45,424 nt of DNA from Gemmatimonadota bacterium (GCA_009838975.1 VXQO01000102.1:1-45424), one strand, 5' to 3'. Counted from the first letter of the stretch, positions 24,752-34,643 are shown. Numbers and translations are program-made. The notes: generated by a model not told the origin, from the sequence alone.

Positions 24752-27700
24752 CTATCGCCGCCACGTGGCCGGATCCGGAATCCCGCGACTGAAGATCACC
24801 CGGGGAGGGGCCGTGACCGGACCGGCGGCATCCGCAGCCATCCCGCCCAGATCGGTCGCATCCTCGCCGCGCAGGATCGCGCGCACCTGACGGCTGTCCG
24901 GATCGAGGAGGACCGCCATGGGCCTGTCGGTCGTCCCATCCATCATGGTCCAACCGCCGGGCCCGGACAGCCTGATGCTCTCCAGCGTGCCGGCCCACTC
25001 GTCTCGCAGTGGCAGCGCCAGCACGAACGACAACCACCCGTCGGTGTCGGCCATCTCCAGCATGTCGAAGCTCAGCGAGAACAGTTCCTCTCCGGTCACG
25101 GCTCGGCCGGTCAGCTCATAGTCCCCGCTGACCTGCGGTGCCGACGGTGTCGCGTCCGCCACGAACGCAGGCTCAAGGAACGGATTGCCGTGTGCGTCAA
25201 CGCCGCCCCAGAGCAGGAGGGAGCGGGTGGGAGCGCCTGCGGTAGACGCGCTGGTGCTGCTTTCACTTGCCAGGCGATAGCCCAGGGCCCTGGCGAAACT
25301 GTAGTCGCTCACCCACCTGGGGGGACCGCAGTACGACATCAGGTCCCGGGCGCGCGGCGGTACCAGGACGCCCCCGTCGCGGAAGTCGTATCCCCAGTGA
25401 CCGATGGACCCATCCGGCTGGGGGAACGCCCGATCGGGGCCGCCTGCACCTCCGCAAGGTGCGTGGTAGAGAGCGAAGTTGTGTCCCAGTTCGTGGGCGA
25501 TCACGAACCCGTCCGCAGCCGAAAAACCCGCCCCGTAACCGAGATACGCGACCCCCGACTGGCCGCCCACGATGCGTTCCGGCATGATGCCCATGTAGTA
25601 GCCGCCCCCGCCTTCCATGCGCTTGATCAGGTTGGTCTCGATGAGGAGTTCAACGGTGTTGTTTGTCGAGGTCAGGACGGGTTGATGAGCCTTTACGTCG
25701 AGTTCGCCGACCGGGAGCATTGCCCGCGTATCGGCCAGCATCTCGTGGTTCCGGGGGTCGGCAGCCATGGCGCCGGCAACGCCCGCGATCAACGAGTCCC
25801 GGTCCCGCATCCATTGGAACGGCACAAAGGTGAGGTCCAGCGCGGGCACATCCTGCACCTGCAATGCGGCACGGCCCGTCTCGGGGAGCCGCGCAGCCAC
25901 TCCGAGTTCCGGATCCAGCGTGTTGTCCGGGTCGATTTCGACCACCATCTCGAGGCCGGGCCGAATCACTGACGCCGGTATGATCGCGTTCGCGGACGCT
26001 TCGAGTGTGCTCTCGGCGTACTCGACTTCGGTGGGGATTCGAACGTTCGAGCTCGGGATATCGACCACGTGAGTCTCTGTGCCGTCGACGAAGAAGGTCG
26101 CCCGCACGGTCGGTATGCTTTGCTCCGTTGGCCGCGCGGCCGTCGGGAAGACTCGCAGCAGCGCTTCCCTGCCAGCAACCAGGGGGACCGGAACGTCTCG
26201 TGACTGCACCGCCTGCGTCAGGTAGGCGGACGACGCGGCGGCGGCCTCGCAGGGACGCACGCGGGCAACCGTGACCCCGGACATCCAGTCCCCGAACGTG
26301 GCATCCGCGGGCGCGCAGAGCCCGGTACCACCCAGGAGAAGCTCGTCCAGCCGGGCGAGCGTCGTCATACCCGAAGGCAGGACGCCGGAAAGTGCCGCGT
26401 TGCCGGTCAGGTGGAGCCGCCGCAGCGACGTCATGCCGCCCAACTCCGTCGGAAGTGGGCCCGCAAGGCGGTTTTCCATGGCCGACAGTGTCTGGAGTCG
26501 CGACAGATTGCCGAGCTCGAGGGGGATGGCGCCCGTCAGTTCATTCCGATCCAGGTAGAGTGTCCACATGTTGGACAGGTTGCCGAACTCGGCGGGGATC
26601 GGGCCGCTCAGCGCATTCCCGTCGAGGTGGAGCGTCCGCATGCTGGACAGCCTGCCCAGCTCCGGAGGGAGCGGCCCCGTCAGCCTGTTGCCGGTGAGGG
26701 ACAGGTATTCCAGGACCGACAGGTTGCCCAGCTCCGGCGGAATCGGCCCGCTCAGCCGATTGCGACCCAGGGTCAGGGCAGACAGGCTCGGCGCCGCACC
26801 CAGATCGGCCGGGATCGGTCCCGTCAGCTCATTGTCGTGGAGGATCAGATCTTCCAGAAGCGACAGGCTGCCCAGTCCCGGCGGGATCCTCCCGGTCAGT
26901 TCGTTGTCCTGGAGGTACAACTCGGCCAGGGCGGCCAAGTTGCCCAGTTCCAGCGGAATCGGCCCGCTCAGGCGGTTGCCGCTCAGCCGCAACCACGACA
27001 TTTGTGCGAGGGCTCCCAGTTCGGGCGGAATCGGTCCCGACAGTTCATTGTTGCTGAGATTCATCGCGAACAGCCCGGACAGGTCAGCCAACTCCTGCGG
27101 GATCGGGCCCGTCAGCCTGTTGTTGTCGAGGTAGAGCAACGTCAGGCTGGACAGGCCGCCCAGCTCCGGCGGGATCGCCCCGGTCAGGCGATTGCGACCT
27201 AAAACGAGCCACGACAGGCTCGGCATGTTGCCGAGTTCGGGCGGAATCGGTCCCGCAAGCCCGTTCAAGGCAAGGTTCAGCTGCGACAGATTGGTCAGAT
27301 CGGCCAACTCCGCCGGGATCGGTCCCGTCAAGTCGTTGAGGCTCAGATCCAGCTCGGAGAGGTTGGCCAGGTGTCCCAGCTCGGGGGGAATCGTCCCCGC
27401 GAGCTTGTTGCGGGGCAGTGCCACCCCGACCACTCGGCCCTCATCGTCAGTCGTCACTCCCCTCCACTCCTCGAGAGGGAGGTCGGACAGCCAGTTCTCG
27501 TTGTCCTCCCAGTCGTCGCCGCCGGTGGCCGTGTAGAGGATCTCGAGGACTTCCCGGTCGGAGAGGGGTGCACACGCCTCGCCCGTGCCCTCGTGGGATG
27601 GGATGGTGGCGACGAACTCGACGAACGAGTCATCGGGCGGGACGCACAGCCCCGTACCCTGGTATCGCAGTTCCTTCAGCGGGAGCGCGGAGAGCGACAG

Positions 27701-29161
27701 CGGCAGATGACCGGTCAGTCCGGCATTGGCGTCGATTCGCAACGACGTCAAGCCGGCAAGTTGTGCCAGCACCGCCGGAACGCGGCCCGCCAGATCGTTG
27801 TTTGAGAGGTCGAGCGTGCTGACGTGCCCGAGGGAATCGGTGCCCACGCCGTGCCATTCCTCCAGGAGGCCGTCGCCGAGCCACCCGGTGGACCGCTTCC
27901 AACCCTCTCCCCCGGTGGCGTTGTACAGAGCGACCAGGACATCCCGGTCAGCCTCGTTGCACAGGGGCCCCACGTAGACGTCGAGTTGCAACAGCCACGT
28001 CGCGAAGTCCGTCGACCCGGGAGCACAGAGCGACTCGTTGCCGGGAAAGTGGAAGACGCGAAGTCGCTCCAGGCCCATCAGGTCCAGTGGGATCGGCCCG
28101 GCAAGGTCATTCCAGTCCAGGCCGAGTCGCGTGAGATTGCGCAGCTTGCCCAACTCGGGCGGGACCGTCCCGGTCAATTCGTTCCTGCGGAGTCTCAGCA
28201 CCTCCAGGTTGGCCAGATCGCCGATCTCGGCCGGAATCGATCCGGAAAGGTCGTTGACTCCGAGGATGAGCGCCCTGAGGTTGCGCAGCTTGCCCAGTTC
28301 GGCAGGGATCGGTCCCTCCAGCGAGTTCCGCTCGAGACTCAGCACTTCCAGGCGGGTCAGGTTACCCAACTCCGGGGGGATGCGTCCCTCGAGATCGCTC
28401 GCGGAGAGTATCAACTCGGTGACGTGGCCGGCATCGTCGGTGGTAACCCCGTGCCATTGACCGATGGGCAGGTCCGACAGCCAGCCATCGTTTTCGATCC
28501 ATCCCCGACCGTACGTGGCCTCGTAGAACGTCACCAGGTCGCCCCAGTCCTCGTGGGCCACGGTCAACCGCACCTGCCCATTCACGCCGGACCGCGCCGC
28601 CGTGATCAGTACCGAACCCTCGGCGAGGCCGCGCACCAGACCCGATCCATCCACTGCGGCGACCGACGTATCGCTCGATGTCCAGGTGTACTCCCTGCCC
28701 GGCACCGTGAACCCGTTGGCGTCCCAAGCTTCCGCCGTCATGCGGACCGTATCTCCCGCGGACACCTTGCCGCCGGCCGGCAGCACCTCTATCCCGATCA
28801 CCTCCTGCGCCACCGTAACCGCCGAGCTCCCCGACGCCCCGCCCGCGGTCGCGGTGATCGTCGCCGTCCCGTTCGCCCTTGCCGTCACCAGACCGGTCGC
28901 GTCGACCGTCGCAATCTCGGCGCTGGTGCTCACCCAGGTCACTGCGGCGCCGGCCATCACCTGGCCGGTCTGGTCGCGAACTTCGGCGCTCAGCTGCACG
29001 GTTTCCGCAAGGGCCGCCAGGGTGGCCACCGTCGGTGTCACGGCAACCGCGGTCGGGCGGGGAGGTTCGGGCGGCTCAATCGTGTCGTCGCTGCACGCGG
29101 AGGTCCAGGCCAGGCCGGCCAGCAGCATCAACGGCAGGAGGTGGTTGCGCGGAAGACTCAT
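24752..29161 (-). CDS. Giant LRR metzincin lipoprotein A
   Basis: A 1469-aa envelope protein; GGAG lies before ATG 29161. Order: lipobox TSAC (C23), two BIG2 Ig-like domains (about 35-200), then three LRR arrays, each opened by a cap of the form LYNATGGEGW...W.GV. The third, longest array (about 550-960) is of the plant type IPPELGNLS.L..L.L..N.LTG. A beta-rich region (980-1200) leads to a metzincin domain: HELGHNFALYH at 1223-1233 and Met-turn DLMSYCG near 1272. Zinc ligands are complete. It follows paralogue B by 37 bp in the same orientation. A surface protease whose LRR array selects targets is the simplest reading (inference). Confidence 0.88.
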   Translation of the reverse strand: MSLPRNHLLPLMLLAGLAWTSACSDDTIEPPEPPRPTAVAVTPTVATLAALAETVQLSAEVRDQTGQVMAGAAVTWVSTSAEIATVDATGLVTARANGTATITATAGGASGSSAVTVAQEVIGIEVLPAGGKVSAGDTVRMTAEAWDANGFTVPGREYTWTSSDTSVAAVDGSGLVRGLAEGSVLITAARSGVNGQVRLTVAHEDWGDLVTFYEATYGRGWIENDGWLSDLPIGQWHGVTTDDAGHVTELILSASDLEGRIPPELGNLTRLEVLSLERNSLEGPIPAELGKLRNLRALILGVNDLSGSIPAEIGDLANLEVLRLRRNELTGTVPPELGKLRNLTRLGLDWNDLAGPIPLDLMGLERLRVFHFPGNESLCAPGSTDFATWLLQLDVYVGPLCNEADRDVLVALYNATGGEGWKRSTGWLGDGLLEEWHGVGTDSLGHVSTLDLSNNDLAGRVPAVLAQLAGLTSLRIDANAGLTGHLPLSLSALPLKELRYQGTGLCVPPDDSFVEFVATIPSHEGTGEACAPLSDREVLEILYTATGGDDWEDNENWLSDLPLEEWRGVTTDDEGRVVGVALPRNKLAGTIPPELGHLANLSELDLSLNDLTGPIPAELADLTNLSQLNLALNGLAGPIPPELGNMPSLSWLVLGRNRLTGAIPPELGGLSSLTLLYLDNNRLTGPIPQELADLSGLFAMNLSNNELSGPIPPELGALAQMSWLRLSGNRLSGPIPLELGNLAALAELYLQDNELTGRIPPGLGSLSLLEDLILHDNELTGPIPADLGAAPSLSALTLGRNRLSGPIPPELGNLSVLEYLSLTGNRLTGPLPPELGRLSSMRTLHLDGNALSGPIPAEFGNLSNMWTLYLDRNELTGAIPLELGNLSRLQTLSAMENRLAGPLPTELGGMTSLRRLHLTGNAALSGVLPSGMTTLARLDELLLGGTGLCAPADATFGDWMSGVTVARVRPCEAAAASSAYLTQAVQSRDVPVPLVAGREALLRVFPTAARPTEQSIPTVRATFFVDGTETHVVDIPSSNVRIPTEVEYAESTLEASANAIIPASVIRPGLEMVVEIDPDNTLDPELGVAARLPETGRAALQVQDVPALDLTFVPFQWMRDRDSLIAGVAGAMAADPRNHEMLADTRAMLPVGELDVKAHQPVLTSTNNTVELLIETNLIKRMEGGGGYYMGIMPERIVGGQSGVAYLGYGAGFSAADGFVIAHELGHNFALYHAPCGGAGGPDRAFPQPDGSIGHWGYDFRDGGVLVPPRARDLMSYCGPPRWVSDYSFARALGYRLASESSTSASTAGAPTRSLLLWGGVDAHGNPFLEPAFVADATPSAPQVSGDYELTGRAVTGEELFSLSFDMLEMADTDGWLSFVLALPLRDEWAGTLESIRLSGPGGWTMMDGTTDRPMAVLLDPDSRQVRAILRGEDATDLGGMAADAAGPVTAPPRVIFSRGIPDPATWRR

Positions 29162-29198
29162 CGTGAACTCCGGTAGGACGGCCTGACCTGCGGCCTAC

Positions 29199-32100
29199 TT
29201 AGTGGCCGATCCCGTCCGTGTCAATCGGTATCCCGCGGCTGAACAGTACCTGCAGACCCGACACGGCCGGCCCGACAGCTTCCGCAGCCACGTCAACCAG
29301 GTCGGCTGCGTCCTCGCCGCGCAGGATCCCCCGCACCTCGCCGCTGGCCGAATCGCGGAGGATGGCCATGGGCCGGTCGGTCATCCGGTCCGTGGTGGTT
29401 GATCCTGCCGGGCCCGACAGCGTAATGCTCTCGGGCATGCCCGCCCACCCGGTCTGTATCGGCAGCGCGAGCACGAAGGACGACCCCGCCACAGCGTCAG
29501 CCAGTTCCGCCATGTCGAAACTGACGGAAAACACCTCGTTGCCGCTGGCGCTGCGGCCAACGAGTTCGTAGTCGCTGCCGGATCGGGGAGCGGTGGGCGT
29601 GGCGACAGTCACGAACGCGGGCTCCAGGAACGGATTCCCTTCGTCGTCCAGGCCGCCCCAGAGAATCAGGCTCCGCGTGGGGGCGTACGGGGCGGCTGGC
29701 GCGAACGGACCCCGGCTCCCATCCCCCGCGAGGCGATGGTTCAGTGCCTTGGTGAAGCTGAACTCGCTGACCCACCTCGGTGGACCACAGTAGGACATCA
29801 GGTCCCGGGTCCGCGGCGACACCAGTCTCCCACCGTCGCGCGAGTCGTATCCCCAGGAGCCGATCGAGGCATCTGTTTGAGGGAACGCGGGGTCCGGGCC
29901 GCCAGCCCCTCCGCAGGGCGCATGAGAAAGACCCATGTTGTGTCCGAGTTCGTGCGCGATCACAAAGGGATCGGCCACCGAATAGCCGATGCGGAAACCG
30001 AGGAACGCGACCCCGACCGGGACCCCCGCGACGTGCTCCGGCAGGATCCCCATGTAGTAGCGCGTACCGCTCTCCAGCGTCCTGATCAGATGTGTCTCGC
30101 GAAGCAGATCCAGAGATTCGGTCGTCGAGGTCAGGACGGCTTCATGGACTTCCACGTCCACGTCGGCAACAGGGAGCATCGCCCGCGCGTCGCCGAGCAT
30201 TTCGTGCGTTTCCGGGTCTGCAGCCATGCCCGCAGCCAGATCCACGATCCACGAGTCGGGCTTCGGTGCCCATTGGAACGGGATCACCGTCAGATCCAGG
30301 CTGGGCAACGCCTCCACTTGCACGGGAGCCCTGCCCTCCTCGGGAATCCGCTTCGTCACGCCCAGTCCGGGATCCAGCGTTCCGTCGGGGTCGATCTCCA
30401 CGACCATCTCCAATCCCGGCTGGATCACCCATCCGGGGACTGTCACGTTGGCCGACCTTTGCAACGCACTCCGGGCGTCTTCGATCTCGGTTGGGATGGG
30501 CGTCCCCGAGGCCGGGATTTCGATGGCCAGCCTTTCGTCGCCATCGAGGTAGAAGGTCGCGCGCACCATCGGGATGCCTTCGCCGCTCGGGATCGAGGCC
30601 ACCACGAACACCCTCAGCAGTGCCTCCCTGCCGGCGATCAGCGGAACCGGGAAGTCAAGCGACTGGACCGCCTGGGTCAGGTACGCCGCCGACCCCGCGT
30701 CCACCGCACAGGCGCGCACCCGCGCCACCTCAACTGCCGACAGCCAGTTCTGGAAGGTGGTGTCCGCAGGGGCGCACAGACCGGTACCCGTCAGAATCAG
30801 TTCCTCCAGCTCGCGCAGGCCGGTCAGGTCGGCAGGCAGGATCCCGGACACCTCGGCATTGTCGGTCAGGTGGAGCCGCTCCAGACGGGTGAGTCCACCC
30901 AGGACCGGCGGGAGCGCACCGGACAGCCCGTTCCCGGCCAAAGAGAGCGTCTGCAGCCTTGACAGATCACCGATTTCGGCGGGAATCCGTCCCTCCAGTT
31001 CGTTCCTGCTCAGGTTGAGTTGCTCCAGGCTGGGCAGGGCACCCAACTCCGACGGGATGCTTCCGGTCAGCCTGTTCCGGCTGAGATCCAGCTTCGCCAA
31101 TGCAGACAGGCCGGCCAGCCTCGCCGGAATCGACCCCGTCAGCAGATTGCGACCGAGGACCAGCTCGCTCAGGCGGGACAGGTTGCCCAACTCGGGCGGG
31201 ATCGACCCAATCAGCCAGTTCTCGCCGAGCCCGACACGTGTCAGGGTCGGCAGGCTGCCAAGCCACGAAGGAATCGATCCCGTCAGCCGATTGCGATTGA
31301 GAATCAGCTCGTGCAACCTGGCCAGGTTACCGAGTTGCGGCGGGATCGGTCCCTCCAGGCGATTCCCGTCCAGGTACAGAAAGTAGAGGTTGGCAAGGTC
31401 GCCCAACTGCGGAGGGATCGGTCCCTCCAGCCGGTTGATCCCGAGCCCCAGCACGAGAAGGCCGGTCAGTTTGCCCAGCTCCGGCGGGATCGGTCCCTCC
31501 AGCTCATTCGCCCACAGCAGCAACTGTGAAAGGTTGGACAGATCGCCCAACCGCGGAGGGATCGGTCCCTCGAGTTCGTTCTGGCCGAGATTCAGCAGTG
31601 TGAGGCTGGACAGGTCGCCCAACTGGGCCGGGATCGGTCCCTCCAGGCGATTGCCGGACATGTCCAGTTCGCGGAGCGCGTCCAGGTAGCCCAGCCGGGG
31701 CGGAAGGCGGCCCGCCAAACCGTTGCGTGGAAGCCGCAGCGCGATGACCCGGCCGGCGGCGTCGGTCTCTACTCCGGTCCACACACCGAGAGGATGGGAC
31801 GAAAGCCAGTTCCCGTCGTCCTTCCATTCCGGACCGCCGACCGCACTGTACAGTAGTTCGAGGATTTCCCGGTCCGACGGGGGCGAACAGTCGGCGTCCG
31901 TGCCTTCGTGCAAGGGAATTGCGGCCAGCCATCCGGCAAACGATTCGCCCGTGGGAATGCACAAGCCGGTGTGTCGGTACTCCAGCGCTTCGAGCGAGAG
32001 CGCGGACAGCGTCAGCGGCAGGGGACCCGTCAGTCCCTCGTTTCCGTCCAGCCGAAGAGAAGTCATGCGCGTGAGCGGTGCCAACAGCTCCGGCAGGGAA

Positions 32101-33485
32101 CCCGCAAGCCCGTTGTCGGCCAGATCGAGCGCGACGACCCGCCCCAACGAATCGGTGGTCACGCCATGCCATTCGCTCACCGGTACTTCGTTGAGCCAGC
32201 CGTCGGAGCGAGTCCATTCGCTTCCCCCGGTGCCCTCGTAGAGCGACACGAGCGCTTTCCTGTCGTCTTCGTTGCATGCGGGTCCGAGCGCAACATCAAG
32301 CCGCTGCAGCCACCGAATGAAATCGGTTTCGTCGGGAATACATGGGTATTCGTTGTCCCTGAAGTGGAAAAACCGGAGCCGTTCGAATCGCGTGAAGGCG
32401 GAGGGAACCAGACCGGTCAGGGCGTTTCCCTGGATACTGAGCCTCGTGAGATTGGGCAGACTGCCCAGCTGGGGCGGAATCTGGCCGGAAAGGAAATTGT
32501 GGTTCAGCCGCAGGTCCTGCAGCCTGGCCAAGTTGGCCAATTCGGCCGGGATTTCCCCGACCAGGCCGTTCACGTCAAGGCGCAGACTCCTGAGGTTCAG
32601 CAGCCTGGTCAGTTCACCGGGAATCGGCCCCCGCAACCGATTCCAGTGGAGATGCAGGGTCTCAAGATGTGACAGGCGGCCCAATTCCGCCGGGATGCTC
32701 CCGGTCAGGTGGCTCGAAGCGAGTTCCAGCGCGGTGACGTGACCATCCGGCCCGGTTGTCACTCCATGCCACTCGCCGATCGGCCGATCCGACATCCAGC
32801 CGTCGTCTTCGATCCAGCCTTGACCCTGCGTGGCCTCGTAGAACGCCGCGAGCGGGCCCCAGTCGGCGTGGGCTACCGTAACCGCTGCCGTACCCGGCAC
32901 TCCTGCCGAGGCGGCCGAGATGATTGCGACGCCCTCGACGATCCCATGAACCAGGCCCGACTCATCCACGGTGGCAACGGCAGTATCGCTCGAAGACCAC
33001 GTGAATTCGCCGCCAGGCACCGTATGCCCGTTCGCGTCCCAGGCCTCCGCGCTCAGGCGCAGGGTGTCGCCCGCGGACACTTTGCCGGGGGCGGGCAACA
33101 CCTCTATCCCCTTAACAGCTTGCGCCACGGTTACCTCGGCGCTCCCCGAGGCCGACCCGGCCGTTGCGCTAATGGTGGAGGTCCCGTTGCCCACCGCAGT
33201 GACCAGCCCCGCCGCGTCCACCCTCGCCACCGCGTTGCTGACGCTCACCCACGTCACGGCGGCCCGGCTCATGACCCGGCCGTTCTGGTCGCGGACCTCG
33301 GCACTCAGCTGCACGGTCTCGCCTACAGCTGTCAGCTCGGCCGAGGCCGGGCTCACCGTGATCGTCGCCGGCACGGGAATCTCGGGTGGCCGCGCAGGAT
33401 CCGTCGTGCCGTCGCCACAGCCGACGACCCAGGCGACACCTGCCAGAACTGCCCCGGCAAGGATGGATTTGCGCGGGTGGCTCAT
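29199..33485 (-). CDS. Giant LRR metzincin lipoprotein B
   Basis: A 1428-aa tandem paralogue of protein A with the same domain order: lipoprotein signal (lipobox near VGCG), two BIG2 domains, three capped LRR arrays, a beta-rich linker, and a metzincin domain with HELGHNMGLSH at 1178-1188 and Met-turn DLMSYCG near 1228. The LRR consensus here is LEGPIPPQLGDLSNL, distinct from A, so the arrays have diverged while the protease is conserved. No Shine-Dalgarno sequence is seen before the ATG; a promoter-like pair of boxes lies so close that the mRNA may be leaderless. Confidence 0.88.
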   Translation of the reverse strand: MSHPRKSILAGAVLAGVAWVVGCGDGTTDPARPPEIPVPATITVSPASAELTAVGETVQLSAEVRDQNGRVMSRAAVTWVSVSNAVARVDAAGLVTAVGNGTSTISATAGSASGSAEVTVAQAVKGIEVLPAPGKVSAGDTLRLSAEAWDANGHTVPGGEFTWSSSDTAVATVDESGLVHGIVEGVAIISAASAGVPGTAAVTVAHADWGPLAAFYEATQGQGWIEDDGWMSDRPIGEWHGVTTGPDGHVTALELASSHLTGSIPAELGRLSHLETLHLHWNRLRGPIPGELTRLLNLRSLRLDVNGLVGEIPAELANLARLQDLRLNHNFLSGQIPPQLGSLPNLTRLSIQGNALTGLVPSAFTRFERLRFFHFRDNEYPCIPDETDFIRWLQRLDVALGPACNEDDRKALVSLYEGTGGSEWTRSDGWLNEVPVSEWHGVTTDSLGRVVALDLADNGLAGSLPELLAPLTRMTSLRLDGNEGLTGPLPLTLSALSLEALEYRHTGLCIPTGESFAGWLAAIPLHEGTDADCSPPSDREILELLYSAVGGPEWKDDGNWLSSHPLGVWTGVETDAAGRVIALRLPRNGLAGRLPPRLGYLDALRELDMSGNRLEGPIPAQLGDLSSLTLLNLGQNELEGPIPPRLGDLSNLSQLLLWANELEGPIPPELGKLTGLLVLGLGINRLEGPIPPQLGDLANLYFLYLDGNRLEGPIPPQLGNLARLHELILNRNRLTGSIPSWLGSLPTLTRVGLGENWLIGSIPPELGNLSRLSELVLGRNLLTGSIPARLAGLSALAKLDLSRNRLTGSIPSELGALPSLEQLNLSRNELEGRIPAEIGDLSRLQTLSLAGNGLSGALPPVLGGLTRLERLHLTDNAEVSGILPADLTGLRELEELILTGTGLCAPADTTFQNWLSAVEVARVRACAVDAGSAAYLTQAVQSLDFPVPLIAGREALLRVFVVASIPSGEGIPMVRATFYLDGDERLAIEIPASGTPIPTEIEDARSALQRSANVTVPGWVIQPGLEMVVEIDPDGTLDPGLGVTKRIPEEGRAPVQVEALPSLDLTVIPFQWAPKPDSWIVDLAAGMAADPETHEMLGDARAMLPVADVDVEVHEAVLTSTTESLDLLRETHLIRTLESGTRYYMGILPEHVAGVPVGVAFLGFRIGYSVADPFVIAHELGHNMGLSHAPCGGAGGPDPAFPQTDASIGSWGYDSRDGGRLVSPRTRDLMSYCGPPRWVSEFSFTKALNHRLAGDGSRGPFAPAAPYAPTRSLILWGGLDDEGNPFLEPAFVTVATPTAPRSGSDYELVGRSASGNEVFSVSFDMAELADAVAGSSFVLALPIQTGWAGMPESITLSGPAGSTTTDRMTDRPMAILRDSASGEVRGILRGEDAADLVDVAAEAVGPAVSGLQVLFSRGIPIDTDGIGH

Positions 33486-33492
33486 GGCATGA

Positions 33493-33522
33493 GTTCTAGT
33501 CGGGCTGAATGACCCCTGTCAA
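33493..33522 (-). promoter_or_regulatory. Candidate sigma70-type promoter for the giant LRR genes
   Basis: On the minus strand TTGACA (33522-33517) is followed after 18 bp by TAGAAC (33498-33493). A start point about 7 bp on would coincide with the ATG at 33485, giving a leaderless or near-leaderless transcript. This agrees with the absence of a ribosome binding site. Confidence 0.35.
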
Positions 33523-33545
33523 GCGTTGTTATGACGCAATCGCGT

Positions 33546-34435
33546 TCATTTTCGACGCAACAACACTCGCCTGAGGAACCGGTTGCGGAACACGCCCCGC
33601 GGATCGAACGCCCTGCAAGTGGCTTCAAACTCCCCCAGTCCGGGATAGCCGCGCTCCACCCCGGCCCCGCCCGGAGGGAACCACTTGCCCCAGTGAAGGC
33701 GTGCGCCGAGAAGCGACGACATGCGGTCTGCCAGGGCAGCCACCACGCGCCGGAACGGCTCCCGTGGCTCGGTCAGCGTGATGAGGCTGATCGCATACCA
33801 GTCCTGCTCTTCGAGGCCGTGGCAGGAGGCCATTGAGATCAGTGTGTCGTCGGGCAGCACGCGACGGATGCAGATCGGGTAGTGGTGGACGTACGAACCG
33901 CGCTCGTCCGCCCGCCGCAGAGCCTCCACGACGAGATCGACCGCCGCCGCCAGGTGCTGGCGCGTGACGAACGCTTCCATCTCCAGGTGGCGAAAGAGGT
34001 CGTGCCGCATCAGGAGCTGCCGGTCGCTCCGGTCGGTGACGCACCACCGAGGGAAGATGAACGCCGGAAGAAGGCGTCGATAGAGCAGGTGTACGAGGCG
34101 ACGGCTCCGCATCAGCGAAGCGGAGAACTTCACGCAGAGGTGCAGCAGCACATCGATCACGGCCAGCCAGTACAGCCGATAGAGTGCCGCTCCCCCCGTC
34201 CGACGGTTCTCATCGGCCACGCTCCGTTCGTGCACGAGCCAGGTCCAGGCGTGCGGCATCAGGTAGAACTGCTGCAGCGGCGCCTTCCCCTCCCCTGCCA
34301 GCACGGCATCGAGATCGCGCCGCCAGACGGACCGCTCACGCACGTAGTATTGCGGCACGCAAGGCAGCGTCACCTCGAGGACGACGCCCATTGCCCCAAC
34401 CGAGCATCGCGCCGCCCGAAGCGCACTGCCGGAAT
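33546..34435 (-). pseudogene. FAD-linked oxidase (aldonolactone oxidase type), C-terminal part, split by the IS
   Basis: The 3' part of an oxidase gene whose 5' part lies at 37213-37695. It encodes the continuation ALRAARCSVGAMGVVLEV and the C-terminal D-arabinono-lactone/L-gulonolactone oxidase domain with HWGKWFPPG and FDPRGVFRNRF. The IS1595-type element plus one 8-bp duplication separates the halves. In silico removal joins GATTCCGGC to AGTGCGCTT in frame, giving a 447-aa protein of normal family length. The enzyme would oxidise a sugar lactone or related polyol with O2 or a dye acceptor. An upstream extension inside the IS stays open, but the N-terminal FAD site is lost, so this fragment is almost certainly inactive. 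Confidence 0.88.
34428..34435. repeat. Target site duplication, left copy
   Basis: GCCGGAAT directly outside the left terminal repeat, identical to 37234-37241. Eight bases is the usual duplication length for the IS1595 family. Confidence 0.95.
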
Positions 34436-34458
34436 GGGGCCTATATACATGAGTAACC
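34436..34458 (+). repeat. Left terminal inverted repeat
   Basis: Begins GGGGCCTATATACATG and ends AGTAACC. It is the exact reverse complement of 37211-37233 over 23 bp. The GGG start is usual for the family. Confidence 0.95.
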
Positions 34459-34641
34459 GGAAGGCAGCACACGTTCAAAATGTTGAACAAAAGCAAATGT
34501 CCAATTGTTGACGTGCAACGTGTTTGCGCTTTACCTTTATACATCGGAGGGTAGCGCCCGTCGGAGGGCAACACGTCTTAAAAACGTGGCCATGCTCATC
34601 ACAGCATGAGGGTTCGATTCCCTTACCTTCCGGTTACTCAT
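34449..34641. repeat. Internal inverted repeat linking the left TIR and the tRNA-Leu 3' end
   Basis: ATGAGTAACCGGAAGG (34449-34464) and CCTTCCGGTTACTCAT (34626-34641) are perfect 16-bp complements. The left arm covers the inner part of the terminal repeat; the right arm covers the 3' acceptor strand of the tRNA-Leu-like gene and its flank. A smaller hairpin, GTTCAA/TTGAAC, lies between them near 34480. Confidence 0.85.
34546..34632 (+). tRNA. tRNA-Leu (UAA)-like gene inside the IS
   Basis: A class II cloverleaf. Acceptor stem 34546-34552 / 34625-34631 (7 bp with one G-U), anticodon stem CACGT/ACGTG with loop CTTAAAA giving anticodon UAA, a long variable arm (CATGCT/AGCATG), and a T arm with loop TTCGATT. 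No CCA is encoded. The D arm is atypical (GCCC/GGGC with a six-base loop). It may be functional or a captured remnant; its 3' end merges with sequence matching the terminal repeat. Confidence 0.65.
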
Positions 34642-34643
34642 TT

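Noticed and set aside
26390-28400. Repeats of about 72 bp resembling a CRISPR or minisatellite
   Set aside because: They are in-frame 24-residue leucine-rich repeats of the giant lipoproteins, without constant repeats and variable spacers; 30780-32700 is the same.
34520-34560. Extended stem under the tRNA-Leu like those of the three Cys-like elements
   Set aside because: Only one further base pair is possible outside its acceptor stem; the flanks are not complementary.
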